From: Microtetraspora sp. NBRC 13810
GTDB lineage: Bacteria; Actinomycetota; Actinomycetes; Streptosporangiales; Streptosporangiaceae
Length of the DNA stretch: 64,000 nt
Direction of reading: 5' to 3'
Assembly: GCF_030268685.1 (NCBI RefSeq)
Contig: NZ_BSRQ01000011.1
Location: 124,001-188,000, forward strand
The position numbers and the translations under genes were made by a program. The notes under the pieces were generated by a model. The model ran no database searches, was not told where the DNA came from, and worked only from the letters and a program-made list of their open reading frames with translations. Of this stretch, positions 1 to 8,924 are shown one piece after another. Every line of letters starts with the position of its first letter. Within the stretch, counting starts at the first letter, position 1.

Positions 1-142
1 GGTCGTTCCATCCGAGGGCCACCCGATCGCCCCTCACCTGCGACGACGCCGACGCGCCCGGCACCGTGCACAGGGCCGCGCCCGATGCGACGATCGCGAC
101 CGCGGCCATCTTCACGGCCGGGCCGGCAATATGGCGAACCAT
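1..142 (-). CDS. Secreted protein, N-terminal part only
   Basis: The gene enters the window from the left; only its first 47 codons are present. The reverse strand from 142 starts with ATG, preceded by GAAGGAGA a few bases upstream. It encodes MVRHIAGPAVKMAAVAIVAS and continues through a hydrophobic stretch to an Ala-rich GASAS cleavage region, a typical Sec signal peptide. The mature part begins SQVRGDRVALGWND before the edge. Export is therefore likely, but the function cannot be told from this fragment. It is transcribed away from the lectin gene at 521. Confidence 0.7.
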   Translation of the reverse strand, partial: MVRHIAGPAVKMAAVAIVASGAALCTVPGASASSQVRGDRVALGWND

Positions 143-520
143 CTCTCTCCTTCGCCGTTCCTTCGATTCGGGACGAAGATTTTCTGCCCACCGCCGGAGG
201 CCCTGTCCCGCTCCCGGCGTTTTCCCGGTGCGGCCGATTGCGCATTCTTTGTCACCATGACGACGAAGGCTTCCGCGACTGCCGGGCAACGACCCGAAAA
301 GGGAATTCCGTTTGACCTTCGGAGTACGTCTCCCGATATACGGCAGAAACAACTTATATTCCGGCACATTATCGGACCGACCGGGCGATAAAGCCGGACC
401 GGCGCGCGAGACCGCCCGTGACCTGCTGTTGGTCACGGAGAGATAAAAATAAGATGCGTTGAGTAATCGGCTGTGTTACCAAAGACCCAGAGGCTTCCAA
501 GAGCACCCTCAGGAGGTTCG
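143..520. other. Divergent intergenic region, no gene
   Basis: This 378-bp stretch lies between two divergently transcribed secreted-protein genes. It is visibly more AT-rich than its surroundings. Overlapping short open frames here have no coding character. It must hold both promoters; one candidate is listed separately. Confidence 0.6.
312..340 (+). promoter_or_regulatory. Candidate housekeeping-type promoter
   Basis: TTGACC at 312-317 and GATATA at 335-340 are separated by exactly 17 bp, close to the -35/-10 pattern of the principal sigma factor. It points toward the lectin gene at 521, implying a 5' untranslated region of about 170 bases. Seen by pattern only. Confidence 0.35.
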
Positions 521-1066
521 ATGAAACTCGTTCACGCCGGTCAGGCCATGGCCGTCACCGCCGCACTGCTCGCCATCCCGTTCGCCGCGGCGCCGGCGGC
601 GGGCGCGGTGACCGCAGACGCGCCGGAGCGGCTCGGCGCCAGGTTCACCGCGACCCTGGTGGCCCGGCACAGCGGCAGATGTCTCGACGTGTCCGGCGTC
701 AGCACCGCCGACGGCGCCATCCTCCACCAGTGGTCGTGCATCAACGGCCAGCCCAACCAGGAGTGGACGTTCGTCGCGACCAGCAACGGTTACTACACCC
801 TGCGCGCCTCGCACAGCGGCAAGTGCCTCGACGTGTCCGGCGTCAGCACCGCCGACGGGGCGCCCGTCCACCAGTGGACCTGTCTCAACAACCAGCGCAA
901 CCAGGAGTGGCGCCTCGCCCAGAAGGACAACGGATACTTCTCACTGGTCGCCCGGCACAGCGGCAAATGCCTCGACGTGGCGGGCGTCAGCACGGCCCAG
1001 GGAGCCCCCGTGCACCAGTGGACCTGCATCAACGGCCAGCCCAACCAGGAGTGGCGCCTGGCGTGA
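521..1066 (+). CDS. Secreted ricin-type beta-trefoil lectin (RICIN domain)
   Basis: Predicted to bind carbohydrate outside the cell. The 181-residue protein starts with a signal peptide (MKLVHAGQAMAVTAALLAIP, then an Ala-rich cleavage region near residue 29). It continues as one beta-trefoil of three near-identical units. Each unit carries HSG[RK]CLDV, VSTA and HQW[ST]C, and ends in the QEW form of the Q-x-W motif that defines ricin B-type domains. No catalytic domain is attached, so it is a stand-alone lectin. ATG 521 is chosen over upstream starts because AGGAGG lies at 511-516 and the signal peptide begins there. The three units are so alike in DNA that recent internal duplication is likely. 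The sugar ligand is unknown. Confidence 0.88.
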   Translation: MKLVHAGQAMAVTAALLAIPFAAAPAAGAVTADAPERLGARFTATLVARHSGRCLDVSGVSTADGAILHQWSCINGQPNQEWTFVATSNGYYTLRASHSGKCLDVSGVSTADGAPVHQWTCLNNQRNQEWRLAQKDNGYFSLVARHSGKCLDVAGVSTAQGAPVHQWTCINGQPNQEWRLA

Positions 1067-1113
1067 CCCGGCGACCGGGCCCTGCTCGCGCCTGAGGCCC
1101 GGCTGACCCCGGG

Positions 1114-1142
1114 CGGCCCCGTGACAACCGGTCACGGGGCCG
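1114..1142. terminator. Hairpin terminator after the lectin gene
   Basis: A perfect 12-bp stem (1114-1125 with 1131-1142) encloses a 5-base loop. It lies between the convergent lectin and FUSC genes, so it can serve both. No U-tract, as is usual in actinomycetes. Confidence 0.7.
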
Positions 1143-1167
1143 TTCGCCGTCTCCCCCGGCCGCGGGC

Positions 1168-3282
1168 TCAGGGGTCGCGCGTCGCGAGCAGGCGTCTCAT
1201 CGTCCGCACCGCCTCGGCCATCTGGCCGGTCTCGTAGACGATCGCCCGGCGGGTCACCGTCGCGTCGCCGAGCGCCTGTCTGAGCGTGGCGTGCGCGTCG
1301 CCCAGCGCCGGGACGACCGCCCCCGCCCGCCCTGCGCGCAACGCTCCGGCCAGACCGCCCAGCACCTTCTCCAGCCGTTCGGCGAAGGGGCACACCTCGG
1401 GCAGGGGCAGGTCGTCGCACTGGAGGACGTGGGCGTGCAGGGTGAGCACGGCCTGCGCGTACCTGCGGGTGGCGCCGACGAAGCCGATGGCCCGCTCGGG
1501 CTGGTACCTGCCCTTTCCCGGCTCGCCCAGCATCCGCTCCACCGACGCCTGGGCGTTGGACCTCGCCAGCCGGGCCCGCACCAGGGCCGAGTGCAGCGCG
1601 TCGGCGTCACGCGGGCACGGCTCGGCGTAGGCGCTCAGCACGGCGCGGCCGTACCGGGCCTGGGCGTCGAGCAGCGCGGCGAGTTTGCCCGCCGTGCTGG
1701 CGCCCTCCCATGTGGGCCACACCGCGTACGCGATCAGCGCGAGGACGCCGCCGATCGCGGTGTCGATGAGCCGTTCGACACTGGTGTCGCCGCTCGGCAG
1801 CCCGTTGACCGCGAGCAGGAAGACGATGTACCCGGTGACGAAGACGGCGAAGAGCGTGTAGTTCGCCCGGAAGACCACCAGGGCCGCGAAGGCGAACACC
1901 GCGACGAGCACGACGAGCGCGTACGGGCCGGGGCGGAGTTCGGCGGCGATCAGCGTGGCCAGGACGACGCCGACGGCGGTGCCGAGGATGCGCGCGATCC
2001 CGCGGACCATCGTGGTGCCGTAGTCGGTCCTCAGCACCAGCAGCGCGGTGAGCCCCACCCAGTAGCCGCGTTCGATCGGCAGCACCCGGTAGAGGAGGGA
2101 CGCGACCACGAGGACGACGGCGAGACGGACCGCGTGCCGGAACATCTCCGAACGCACGTTCAGGTTGGCCCGCAGGGTCAGCAGCGTGTCGTGCACGGGG
2201 AGCACCGGCCGCTGCGCGTACCTGCCGCCGGACTCCCCCGGCCGGTCCCCGGCACCGCCCTTCTCCGGGCCGGCCGCCAGCCGGGCCGCCTCCCGCAGGT
2301 GCCCGCGCAGGATCCCGACGCGGTCCGCCGCGTCCGGCGGCAGCTCTCCCTCCGGCGGCCCGCCCGCCGTCTCCAGCACCGCCGGGGCCGCGACGGCGGC
2401 CCACCGGCGCGGCTGCGGGGAGACGAGGGCCGCGGCGATCGACCGGCAGGTCCTCGCGGCGGCGGCGAGGAGGCCGTCGATCCGGGCGACCTGCTCCTCT
2501 TGCCCGTCGGCGGCGAGGACCCGGCGGGTGGGGGCGACGGCGACGAGCTCGATCCGGATGCGCTCCGCCTCGTCCAGCAGCGCGTAGAGGCGCAGGCGGC
2601 TGCGCTCGCGGCCCCACGGGTTGGTGTCGATCAGGGTCCACACGGCGCCGTCGAAGGTGTCTGCGTCGGGCAGCGGCGACTCGTCCCGGGGCACCCCCTC
2701 GGCGTATTCGGCCAGCACCCGGTAGACGCCGGCCAGCGCCTCACGCTCGGGCCGGTTCGTGCGCAGCGGCCACACGCCCACGACGAAGACGATCTGGAGC
2801 AACCCTCCGGCGAGTACCAGGGACGCCTGGCCCAAGGCGTTCAGCGGTGACATCGGATAGTTCGTGAAGGCGACCAGCGCGATCGTCCACTGCAGCCCGA
2901 CCACCGTGGCGGCCGGGCCGATCGAGGCCATCAGGCCCGCGGCGAACGCCCACACCCCGGTCAGCGGGACGACCAGCCAGGCGTAGGCTCCCGCGGTGGC
3001 GCCGACGAAGGTCGAGATCGCCGCGCCCGCGGCGGTGACGGCCATCGCGGCGAAGCGGGTGCCGTAGACGCCCTGGTAGGAGGCGAACCCCACCATGAGC
3101 GCCCCGATGGTGGCGGTCACGCCCTCGCCCGGCCGCCCCACCGCCGTGCCGACGAGCAGCGGGATCAGCACCCCCACGGCACAGCGCAGCGCGGGCAGGA
3201 CCGACAGGTTCGCGGGTTCGACCCGCCGCAGGTCCCGTACCAGGCGCTTCACGGAGCCGGCCACCCCTCCATGGTGACCCAC
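1168..3282 (-). CDS. FUSC-family integral membrane protein
   Basis: A 704-residue membrane protein of the FUSC / aromatic acid exporter (fusaric acid resistance) group. An N-terminal membrane block covers about residues 20-170. A long soluble middle of about 200 residues follows. A second membrane block around residues 385-510 (segments such as VVLVVASLLYRVLPIERGYW and a following TALLVLRTDYG) is typical of the FUSC_2 region. A cytoplasmic tail ends the protein. The family includes efflux proteins; the substrate here is unknown. The GTG at 3282 gives the longest frame. No ATG lies in frame nearby and the ribosome site is unclear, so GTG starts 8-10 codons further in are possible. It is flanked by strong terminators on both sides and is therefore probably a single-gene unit. 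Confidence 0.82.
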   Translation of the reverse strand: MGHHGGVAGSVKRLVRDLRRVEPANLSVLPALRCAVGVLIPLLVGTAVGRPGEGVTATIGALMVGFASYQGVYGTRFAAMAVTAAGAAISTFVGATAGAYAWLVVPLTGVWAFAAGLMASIGPAATVVGLQWTIALVAFTNYPMSPLNALGQASLVLAGGLLQIVFVVGVWPLRTNRPEREALAGVYRVLAEYAEGVPRDESPLPDADTFDGAVWTLIDTNPWGRERSRLRLYALLDEAERIRIELVAVAPTRRVLAADGQEEQVARIDGLLAAAARTCRSIAAALVSPQPRRWAAVAAPAVLETAGGPPEGELPPDAADRVGILRGHLREAARLAAGPEKGGAGDRPGESGGRYAQRPVLPVHDTLLTLRANLNVRSEMFRHAVRLAVVLVVASLLYRVLPIERGYWVGLTALLVLRTDYGTTMVRGIARILGTAVGVVLATLIAAELRPGPYALVVLVAVFAFAALVVFRANYTLFAVFVTGYIVFLLAVNGLPSGDTSVERLIDTAIGGVLALIAYAVWPTWEGASTAGKLAALLDAQARYGRAVLSAYAEPCPRDADALHSALVRARLARSNAQASVERMLGEPGKGRYQPERAIGFVGATRRYAQAVLTLHAHVLQCDDLPLPEVCPFAERLEKVLGGLAGALRAGRAGAVVPALGDAHATLRQALGDATVTRRAIVYETGQMAEAVRTMRRLLATRDP

Positions 3283-3301
3283 CCCGCACCCGTACCCGGC
3301 C

Positions 3302-3344
3302 GAAGGCCCCCGTCCGGAACCCGAGGTTCCGGACGGGGGCCTTC
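3302..3344. terminator. Strong hairpin between two minus-strand genes
   Basis: A perfect 20-bp inverted repeat (3302-3321 with 3325-3344) with a 3-base loop. It lies just downstream of the NlpC/P60-like gene and upstream of the FUSC gene. It should insulate them on either strand. Confidence 0.8.
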
Positions 3345-3369
3345 AATGGGCTGAGGTGTTCCGCGGCGG

Positions 3370-4755
3370 TCAGGCGTTCGGGACGCGGTCGAGGAAACCG
3401 ACCGGGACGTTGGCGGAGGCGGGCTTGCCGAGGGCGGTCCACTCGTCGTAGGTGAGGGGCTTCTTCTTGCCGGCGTTGACCGCGTAGATGGTGCCGTCGC
3501 GCACGTCGCGCAGGTAGCTGCCGTCCGCGGGCATCGAGCCGAAGGTGTTGATCCACTCGATCGGGGCGTTGGCGAAGGTGGGGCTGCCCAGCGACTCGTA
3601 CTCGGCCGGGCTCAGATGGTACTTCGCGCCGCCCACGGTGACGAAGATGGCGCCGTCCGCCGAGTTGCGCAGGAGGGTGCCCGGCTGCATGGGGCCGGTC
3701 AGCCTGTTGATGAAGCCGATCGGGACGTTGGTGGAGGCGGGCTTGCCCAGGGCGGTCCACTGCGCCAGGGTCAGGCCGTACTTCACGCCGCCCGCGATCA
3801 GGTAGATGGAGCCGTCCACCGGGTTGCGCAGGTGGGTGCCGTCCAGCGGGATGCCGTCGTACTCGTTGATGAACCGGATCGGGACGTTGATCGACCCCGG
3901 GCGGCCCAGGGCGTTCCACTCGGCGGCGCTCAGGCCGTACTTCGCGCCGCCGGCGATCACGGAGATGGAGCCGTCGGCGGCGTCACGCAGGTAGGTGCCG
4001 TTCCGCGGGTCCTGCGGCAGCTTCTTCATCCAGCCGGCCGGCACGGCGGTCATCGCGACCCCGGCGTAGCCCGACGCGGTCAGCTCCTCCATGCTGCCGA
4101 ACCGGATCGGCGCGCCGCCGGCGATGACCGCGACGGTGCCGTCGGGCTCGCGGTAGAGGCGGCCCTCGACCGGGGTGACCGTGGCCGGCGCGTCATCCTT
4201 GATCTTCTTGTACCGGATCGGCGTGTAGGTGTTCATGTCCGCCCAGGTGTTGAACCCCACCTGGCCGTGCGAGTTCCTGACCGGCCCCTTGGCCCAGTCA
4301 TTGTCGGTCGGCCCGTTCAGCGAATAGACATAAGCGCCGTCGGTGTGGTCGTTCGGGTCCTTCCACATGGCGAAGAGTTCGATGTGGCCGCTTTTCAGAA
4401 TGGCGTCGCCGGGCTTGAGGTCGTGAATGCTGCCGAGCACCGTCTTGTTGCCGTAGTTCGCGAATCCGGTGGTGTTCAGGCTGGTGCTCAGGTGCCAGGC
4501 GAGGGACACGAAACCGGAGCAGTCGGTGCGGTACGTCCGGCCGTTGGCATCACCGGTCCAGCGGCTCTGGCTGTACACGACGTTCTTGTTCACCCAGAAC
4601 TGCGCCCTGGTCAGCGTCTCGCTGCGAAGGATCTCGCCGTCCACGCCGGAGGCCGCCTGCGCGGGGACCGCCGACACGGAGGCGAAGCTGAGCGCGGCGG
4701 CCGCGGCGAGGCCGGCGGTGAGCGTACGGCGGGCGAAAATCTTCTTGGCGGCCAT
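3370..4755 (-). CDS. Secreted NlpC/P60-like protein with five C-terminal repeats
   Basis: A 461-residue exported protein. The signal peptide (MAAKKIFARRTLTAG, then a hydrophobic core) ends at about residue 34 (PAQA-A). Residues 40-175 carry DCSGFV with Cys79 and, after LKPGD, GHIELF with His124. This is the Cys/His arrangement of NlpC/P60 peptidoglycan endopeptidases, so cell-wall hydrolysis or remodelling is likely. From about residue 185 to the end there are five units of about 50-55 residues. Their pattern is LR-DG-I-(V)-GG-KY-L-EW-LG-P-NVPI-FIN-G-P-DG, which looks like a wall- or polymer-binding module; I do not recognise a family name for it. ATG 4755 is preceded by GAGGAG at 7 bases. 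The long GC-rich leader contains a strong hairpin. Confidence 0.75.
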   Translation of the reverse strand: MAAKKIFARRTLTAGLAAAAALSFASVSAVPAQAASGVDGEILRSETLTRAQFWVNKNVVYSQSRWTGDANGRTYRTDCSGFVSLAWHLSTSLNTTGFANYGNKTVLGSIHDLKPGDAILKSGHIELFAMWKDPNDHTDGAYVYSLNGPTDNDWAKGPVRNSHGQVGFNTWADMNTYTPIRYKKIKDDAPATVTPVEGRLYREPDGTVAVIAGGAPIRFGSMEELTASGYAGVAMTAVPAGWMKKLPQDPRNGTYLRDAADGSISVIAGGAKYGLSAAEWNALGRPGSINVPIRFINEYDGIPLDGTHLRNPVDGSIYLIAGGVKYGLTLAQWTALGKPASTNVPIGFINRLTGPMQPGTLLRNSADGAIFVTVGGAKYHLSPAEYESLGSPTFANAPIEWINTFGSMPADGSYLRDVRDGTIYAVNAGKKKPLTYDEWTALGKPASANVPVGFLDRVPNA

Positions 4756-4793
4756 GAGGTTTCTCCTCGGGTAGAGAATTTATTGACAGGCGG

Positions 4794-4815
4794 TCCGGCG
4801 GAATCGTCCGCCGGA
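4794..4815 (-). promoter_or_regulatory. Leader hairpin upstream of the NlpC/P60-like gene
   Basis: A perfect 9-bp stem (4794-4802 with 4807-4815) and 4-base loop lie about 40 bases before the ATG at 4755. Being in the probable untranslated leader, it could affect transcript stability or termination. No known riboswitch is recognised. Confidence 0.4.
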
Positions 4816-4896
4816 TTCCGGAGGGGCTTTTGGCCGCTCCTTCCGCGGTCGGTCCGTGCCGATGACCGAAGATTGATCCAGGCCGCTCAAATCGAG

Positions 4897-4925
4897 CTGT
4901 AAGTCCGCTGCAGCGGGTTCTACAG
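4897..4925. promoter_or_regulatory. Dyad element, candidate operator
   Basis: A perfect 12-base palindrome CCGCTGCAGCGG (4905-4916) is nested inside arms CTGTA (4897-4901) and TACAG (4921-4925). It sits between divergent genes and is a plausible regulator-binding site. Which regulator binds is unknown. Confidence 0.35.
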
Positions 4926-5118
4926 GGACGCCCCGGCGGGGCCCGTGGCGCCGGGCCGGCGGGCGGGCGGCGCGGCCCGGCCGGGAACCCCGCCCCCAGG
5001 TCACGCCCGCTCCGCGATCTCCGTTGAACCGAAATTTGAGCCGGCGAACCATCTTGATCGCCACGGACTCTTATGTATCGTCCAGATGGGGCAAAACGGG
5101 GATCTACGGGAGGGCTGG

Positions 5119-8100
5119 ATGGAGTTACGGCTCCTTGGTCCGGTGGAAGTGTGGTGCGCTGGTCGTCAGCTGCCACTGGGAGGAGCCAAACCGCGGGCGT
5201 TGCTCACCGCTCTCCTGCTCGACCCGGGGCGGGTGGTGCCCGCGGACCGGCTGATCGAGGCCGTCTGGGGGGAGGATCCGCCGCCGACCGCGCGGGCCGT
5301 GCTGCAGACCTACGTGGCCTCGCTGCGCCGGGCGTTCGAGTCCGCGGGGATGGCGGAGGTGATCGTCTCGCACCGGGTGGGCTATCTCGCCGAGGTGCCC
5401 GCCGACGCGATCGACCGCAACGTCTTCGAACGGCATGTCGCCGAGGGGCGGCAGGCGGCCAGGGAGAAGCGCCTGCGGGAGGCGAGCGACTCCTTCCACG
5501 CGGCCCTCGCCCTGTGGCGCGGCCCGGCGCTCGGCGGGATCGGCGACTCCTTCCTGCACGCGGAGGCGACCCGGCTGGACGAGCTGCGGCTCACCGTGGT
5601 GGAGGAGCGCGTCACGGCGGACCTCGCGGTGGGCCGGGACGAGCGGCTCATCGAGGAGCTCACCGAGCTGGTGGCACTGCATCCGGCCAGGGAACGGCTG
5701 CGCCGCGACTTCATGGTGGCCCTCTACCGGGCGGGCCGGCAGGCCGACGCGCTGGCCGTCTTCCGGCAGGGCAGGGAGGTGCTGATCGAGGAGCTGGGCA
5801 TCGAGCCCGGCCCCGAGCTGCGGGAGGCCCACGAGCTGATCCTGCGGTCGGACCCGTCCCTGCTGAAACCCGCCGCCGCCACGCCGCCCGCACCCACTCC
5901 CGCTCCCGCAGCCACGTCCACGTCCACCGGCGGCGGCACCGGCCCGGTCCGCCAGCTCCCGCCGCCGCTGCCCGACTTCACCGGCAGGGACGCGGAGGCG
6001 ACGGCGTTACGCGACCGGCTGACCGAGGCCGGCACCATGCCGATCTGCGTGATCTCCGGTCCCGGCGGCGCGGGGAAGTCCGCCCTGGCGCTGCACACCG
6101 CGCACGCGATCACCGAGTCCTACCCCGACGGCCAGCTGCACGTCGAGCTGCGCGGCACGACCGAGGCGCCCGCCACGCCGGAGGAGGTGCTCGGCAGGCT
6201 GCTGCGCGAGCTCGAACCGTCCACCGCGCCGCTGCCCGCCACCCTGGAGGAACGCGCGGGCCGCTTCCGCTCCCTCCTCGCCGGGCGGCGCAAACTCGTC
6301 GTGCTGGAGGACGCCCTGTCCGAACGGCAGGTCAGGCCGCTGCTGCCGGGCACCCCCGGCTGCGGCGTGATCGTCACCTCGCGCAACCGGCTGGCCGGGC
6401 TGGCCGGCGCCGCCTTCGTCGATCTCGGCGTGCTGCCGCAGCCGGACGCCGTCGCACTGCTCGCCCGCATCGCCGGCCCGGAGCGGATCGTCCCGGACTC
6501 CGAGACCGCCCGCCGCATCGTACGGCAGTGCGGCGGCCTGCCCCTCGCGCTGCGGATCGCCGGGGCACGGCTGGCGTCCCGCCGCCACTGGTCGGCCGAG
6601 CGGCTCGCCGAGCGGCTGGCCGACGAGCAGCGCAGGCTCGACGAGCTGGCCGTGGGAGACCAGGAGGTCAGGGCCAGCATCAGCCTCAGTTACGAGCTGC
6701 TTCCCGAGCCCGCCAAGGTCGCCCTGCGCCGACTCGGGCTGCTCGGCCTGCCGTACTTCTCCGTCTGGGTCGCCGCGGCGGCCACCGAGACGGACCTGGA
6801 CGAGGCCGAGGACATGCTGGAACAGCTCGTGGACGCGTCGCTGGTCGGGGTGGAGGGAGTGGACGTCACCGGGCAGATCCGGTACCGGCTGCACGACCTC
6901 ATCCGGTTGTTCGCCAGGGAGCGGGCGGCGCAGGAGGAGTCCGAGCACGAGCGCACGGCCACGGTGACCAGGGTGCTCGGCGGGTGGCTGTGGCTGATCG
7001 AGCGGCTCAGCAAGGCCGCGCCCACCGGCTGGATCCCGCTGCTCTCCGGCTTCCGGCTGGCCCGGCCGGTGGATCCCGAGGTGGAACGGGTCGTGCTGGC
7101 CGATCCGCACGGGTGGTTCAGGGCCGAGGAGGAGGCGCTGATCGTCGCCGTCGAGCTGGCGGCGGCGATGGACCTCGACGAGATCGCCGTCGAGCTGGCC
7201 TCCGCGCTGTCCTACGCCTTCGAGGGCAACCAGTACGTGTCCGACAACCCGTTCGCGGCCTGGAACCGCACGCACGAGGCCGCGCTCGCCGCCGCCCGGC
7301 GCAACGACAACGCCATCGGCGAGGCGACCCTGCTCGCCGGCCTGGGGCAGCTCTACTACGAGCGCGACCTCTACGCCGAGTCCCGCGAGTACCTCACCCA
7401 GGCGTTGTCCATGTTCCGGTCGGCCAAGGACGTCCGTGGCGAGGCGACCACCCTGGCCGCGCTCGGTGTCGCCTGCCGCGAACAGGGCTACCTGCCGGAG
7501 TCGCTGCACTTCCTCGACCGGGCCGACGCGCTGTGGGCCGGCCAGGGCGACCGGGCGGCGACCGCGCACGTCCGGCGGATCGCCGGCAGCGTACGCCTGG
7601 AGCAGGGCGACTACCCGCAGGCGTGGGCCGACCTCAACGCCGCCCTGCTGCTCTACCGGGAGGAGGGCAGCCGGCGCGGGGAGGCGCTGACGCTGCGCAG
7701 CATCTCGATGTACCACCGGGCGAAGGGCGAGCTGGACAGCGCGGAACGCACGGCCGTACAGGCACGGGACATCTGCGCCGCGATCGGCGACCGGCTGCTG
7801 GAGGCTTACTGCACGCGCTCGCTGGCGAAGGTACGGCTGCGCCTCGGCCGCCACGACGAGGCCCGCGGCCCGCTCCAGGACGCGCTCGCGGTGGCCCGCG
7901 ATCTCAGCGACCGCTTCGGCGAGGCGTGCTCGCTGCGCACCCTGGGCGAGCTCGACCTCGCCGAGGGCCGGCTCTACCAGGCCAAGAGCCACCTGGAGCA
8001 GTCGCTCGAACTGTGGGACGCGCTGCGCTCCGCGCTCTTCCGCGCCCGCGTCCTGCGCGACCTCGCCCAGGTGCACCAGGCGCTCGGCGACGCCGCCACC

Positions 8101-8181
8101 GCCGAGAAGACCAGGGCGGAGGCGATGGAGATCTTCCGGCTGCACGGTTCCCGCGAGTACGGCGAGCCGCCGCCGCTGTAA
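5119..8181 (+). CDS. AfsR/SARP-family transcriptional regulator
   Basis: A 1020-residue regulator of the large SARP type, which usually activates secondary metabolism or development. Domains in order: a winged-helix DNA-binding domain (about 1-95, starting MELRLLGPVEVW), a bacterial transcriptional activation domain (about 100-250, rich in ARE/ERL helices), a proline/alanine linker (about 250-290), an NB-ARC-type ATPase with P-loop GPGGAGKSALA at about 314-324 and GLPLALRIAGARLA near 475, and C-terminal TPR repeats (about 720-1015). ATG 5119 is chosen because GGGAGGG lies 4 bases upstream and the SARP fold starts there; the frame stays open further upstream. No biosynthetic cluster adjoins it, so its target is unknown. 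The next gene is a VanX-like peptidase 92 bp downstream. Confidence 0.9.
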   Translation: MELRLLGPVEVWCAGRQLPLGGAKPRALLTALLLDPGRVVPADRLIEAVWGEDPPPTARAVLQTYVASLRRAFESAGMAEVIVSHRVGYLAEVPADAIDRNVFERHVAEGRQAAREKRLREASDSFHAALALWRGPALGGIGDSFLHAEATRLDELRLTVVEERVTADLAVGRDERLIEELTELVALHPARERLRRDFMVALYRAGRQADALAVFRQGREVLIEELGIEPGPELREAHELILRSDPSLLKPAAATPPAPTPAPAATSTSTGGGTGPVRQLPPPLPDFTGRDAEATALRDRLTEAGTMPICVISGPGGAGKSALALHTAHAITESYPDGQLHVELRGTTEAPATPEEVLGRLLRELEPSTAPLPATLEERAGRFRSLLAGRRKLVVLEDALSERQVRPLLPGTPGCGVIVTSRNRLAGLAGAAFVDLGVLPQPDAVALLARIAGPERIVPDSETARRIVRQCGGLPLALRIAGARLASRRHWSAERLAERLADEQRRLDELAVGDQEVRASISLSYELLPEPAKVALRRLGLLGLPYFSVWVAAAATETDLDEAEDMLEQLVDASLVGVEGVDVTGQIRYRLHDLIRLFARERAAQEESEHERTATVTRVLGGWLWLIERLSKAAPTGWIPLLSGFRLARPVDPEVERVVLADPHGWFRAEEEALIVAVELAAAMDLDEIAVELASALSYAFEGNQYVSDNPFAAWNRTHEAALAAARRNDNAIGEATLLAGLGQLYYERDLYAESREYLTQALSMFRSAKDVRGEATTLAALGVACREQGYLPESLHFLDRADALWAGQGDRAATAHVRRIAGSVRLEQGDYPQAWADLNAALLLYREEGSRRGEALTLRSISMYHRAKGELDSAERTAVQARDICAAIGDRLLEAYCTRSLAKVRLRLGRHDEARGPLQDALAVARDLSDRFGEACSLRTLGELDLAEGRLYQAKSHLEQSLELWDALRSALFRARVLRDLAQVHQALGDAATAEKTRAEAMEIFRLHGSREYGEPPPL

Positions 8182-8273
8182 GAACGGCTACAGCGTTTTT
8201 GTAGCACCCGGGCTCATCATGGGCGGCGGCGTTTCCGCGTGGAGCGCCCACGCTCGATCCCGGAGGGTCCTCC

Positions 8274-8924
8274 ATGGCCGAATTCGTGCTTCTGTCCGAC
8301 CCGCGGATCGCCGCGCTCCCGGTGAAGGAGTGCGGCGAACCGCTGGTGGACCTGCGCACCCTGCCGGTCATCCGTCTCGACCACCGTCTCGCCGATCCCG
8401 AGGGCGCCTTCGCGCACGTACGGCTGAGCGTGGCCGACCGGCTGGTGGCGGCGCAGACGCAGTTGCCCCGCGGGCTCCGGCTGCTCGTGGTGGAGGGGCT
8501 GCGCCCGTTCATGCTGCAACAGCGGTACTTCGCCGAGTCGGTCGCCGGCCTGCGCGCCGCGCACCCCGGGTGGGACGAGGACCGGGCGTGGATCGAGGCG
8601 AGCAAGTACGTCTCCCCGCCGGACGTCGCGCCGCACGTCACCGGCGGCGCGGTGGACCTCACCCTGTGCACCGAGGGCGGCATCGAGATCCCGATGGGCA
8701 CCCAGGTCAACGCCACGCCCCCGGAGAGCGACGAAGCCTGCTACACCGACTGCGCCGAGATCTCCGAGGAGGCGCGCGGGAACCGGCACACCCTGGGCAG
8801 CGCCATGACGTCGGTGGGTTTCGTGAACTATCCGACGGAGTGGTGGCACTGGTCGTACGGCGACCGCTACTGGGCGCTGGTCACCGGCGCGCGCTATGCC
8901 AGGTACGGCGTGGGCGAACTGTGA
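8274..8924 (+). CDS. D-alanyl-D-alanine dipeptidase (VanX-type, peptidase M15D)
   Basis: Predicted zinc dipeptidase that splits D-Ala-D-Ala, acting in recycling of wall material or, in van clusters, glycopeptide resistance. The 216-residue protein has the whole active site: Arg77 in EGLRPF, zinc ligands His121 and Asp128 in HVTGGAVDLTL, catalytic Glu189 and zinc ligand His192 in EWWHW. The spacings (7 between His and Asp, 3 between Glu and His) match VanX. ATG 8274 is preceded by GGAGGG. No vanH or vanA partner is near, so a resistance role is not supported here. Its stop codon abuts that of the convergent LysR gene with no gap (TGATCA). Confidence 0.88.
   Translation: MAEFVLLSDPRIAALPVKECGEPLVDLRTLPVIRLDHRLADPEGAFAHVRLSVADRLVAAQTQLPRGLRLLVVEGLRPFMLQQRYFAESVAGLRAAHPGWDEDRAWIEASKYVSPPDVAPHVTGGAVDLTLCTEGGIEIPMGTQVNATPPESDEACYTDCAEISEEARGNRHTLGSAMTSVGFVNYPTEWWHWSYGDRYWALVTGARYARYGVGEL

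Larger units (their letters stand above)
4756..5118. other. Divergent intergenic region between NlpC-like and SARP genes
   Basis: These 363 bp hold no gene. They contain a 5'-leader hairpin for the minus-strand gene and a central dyad element, both listed separately, plus a very GC-rich stretch at 4930-5010. I looked for a ydaO-type (c-di-AMP) riboswitch, common in front of actinomycete wall hydrolases, and did not find its conserved core. Confidence 0.55.

Noticed and set aside
4756-5040. ydaO (c-di-AMP) riboswitch in front of the wall hydrolase-like gene
   Set aside because: Expected from the gene type, but the conserved GGGGGACC and GCTAACC-type core segments are not present.
6007-8145. 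712-codon frame antisense to the SARP gene
   Set aside because: Shadow of the NB-ARC/TPR coding frame; no recognisable domain.
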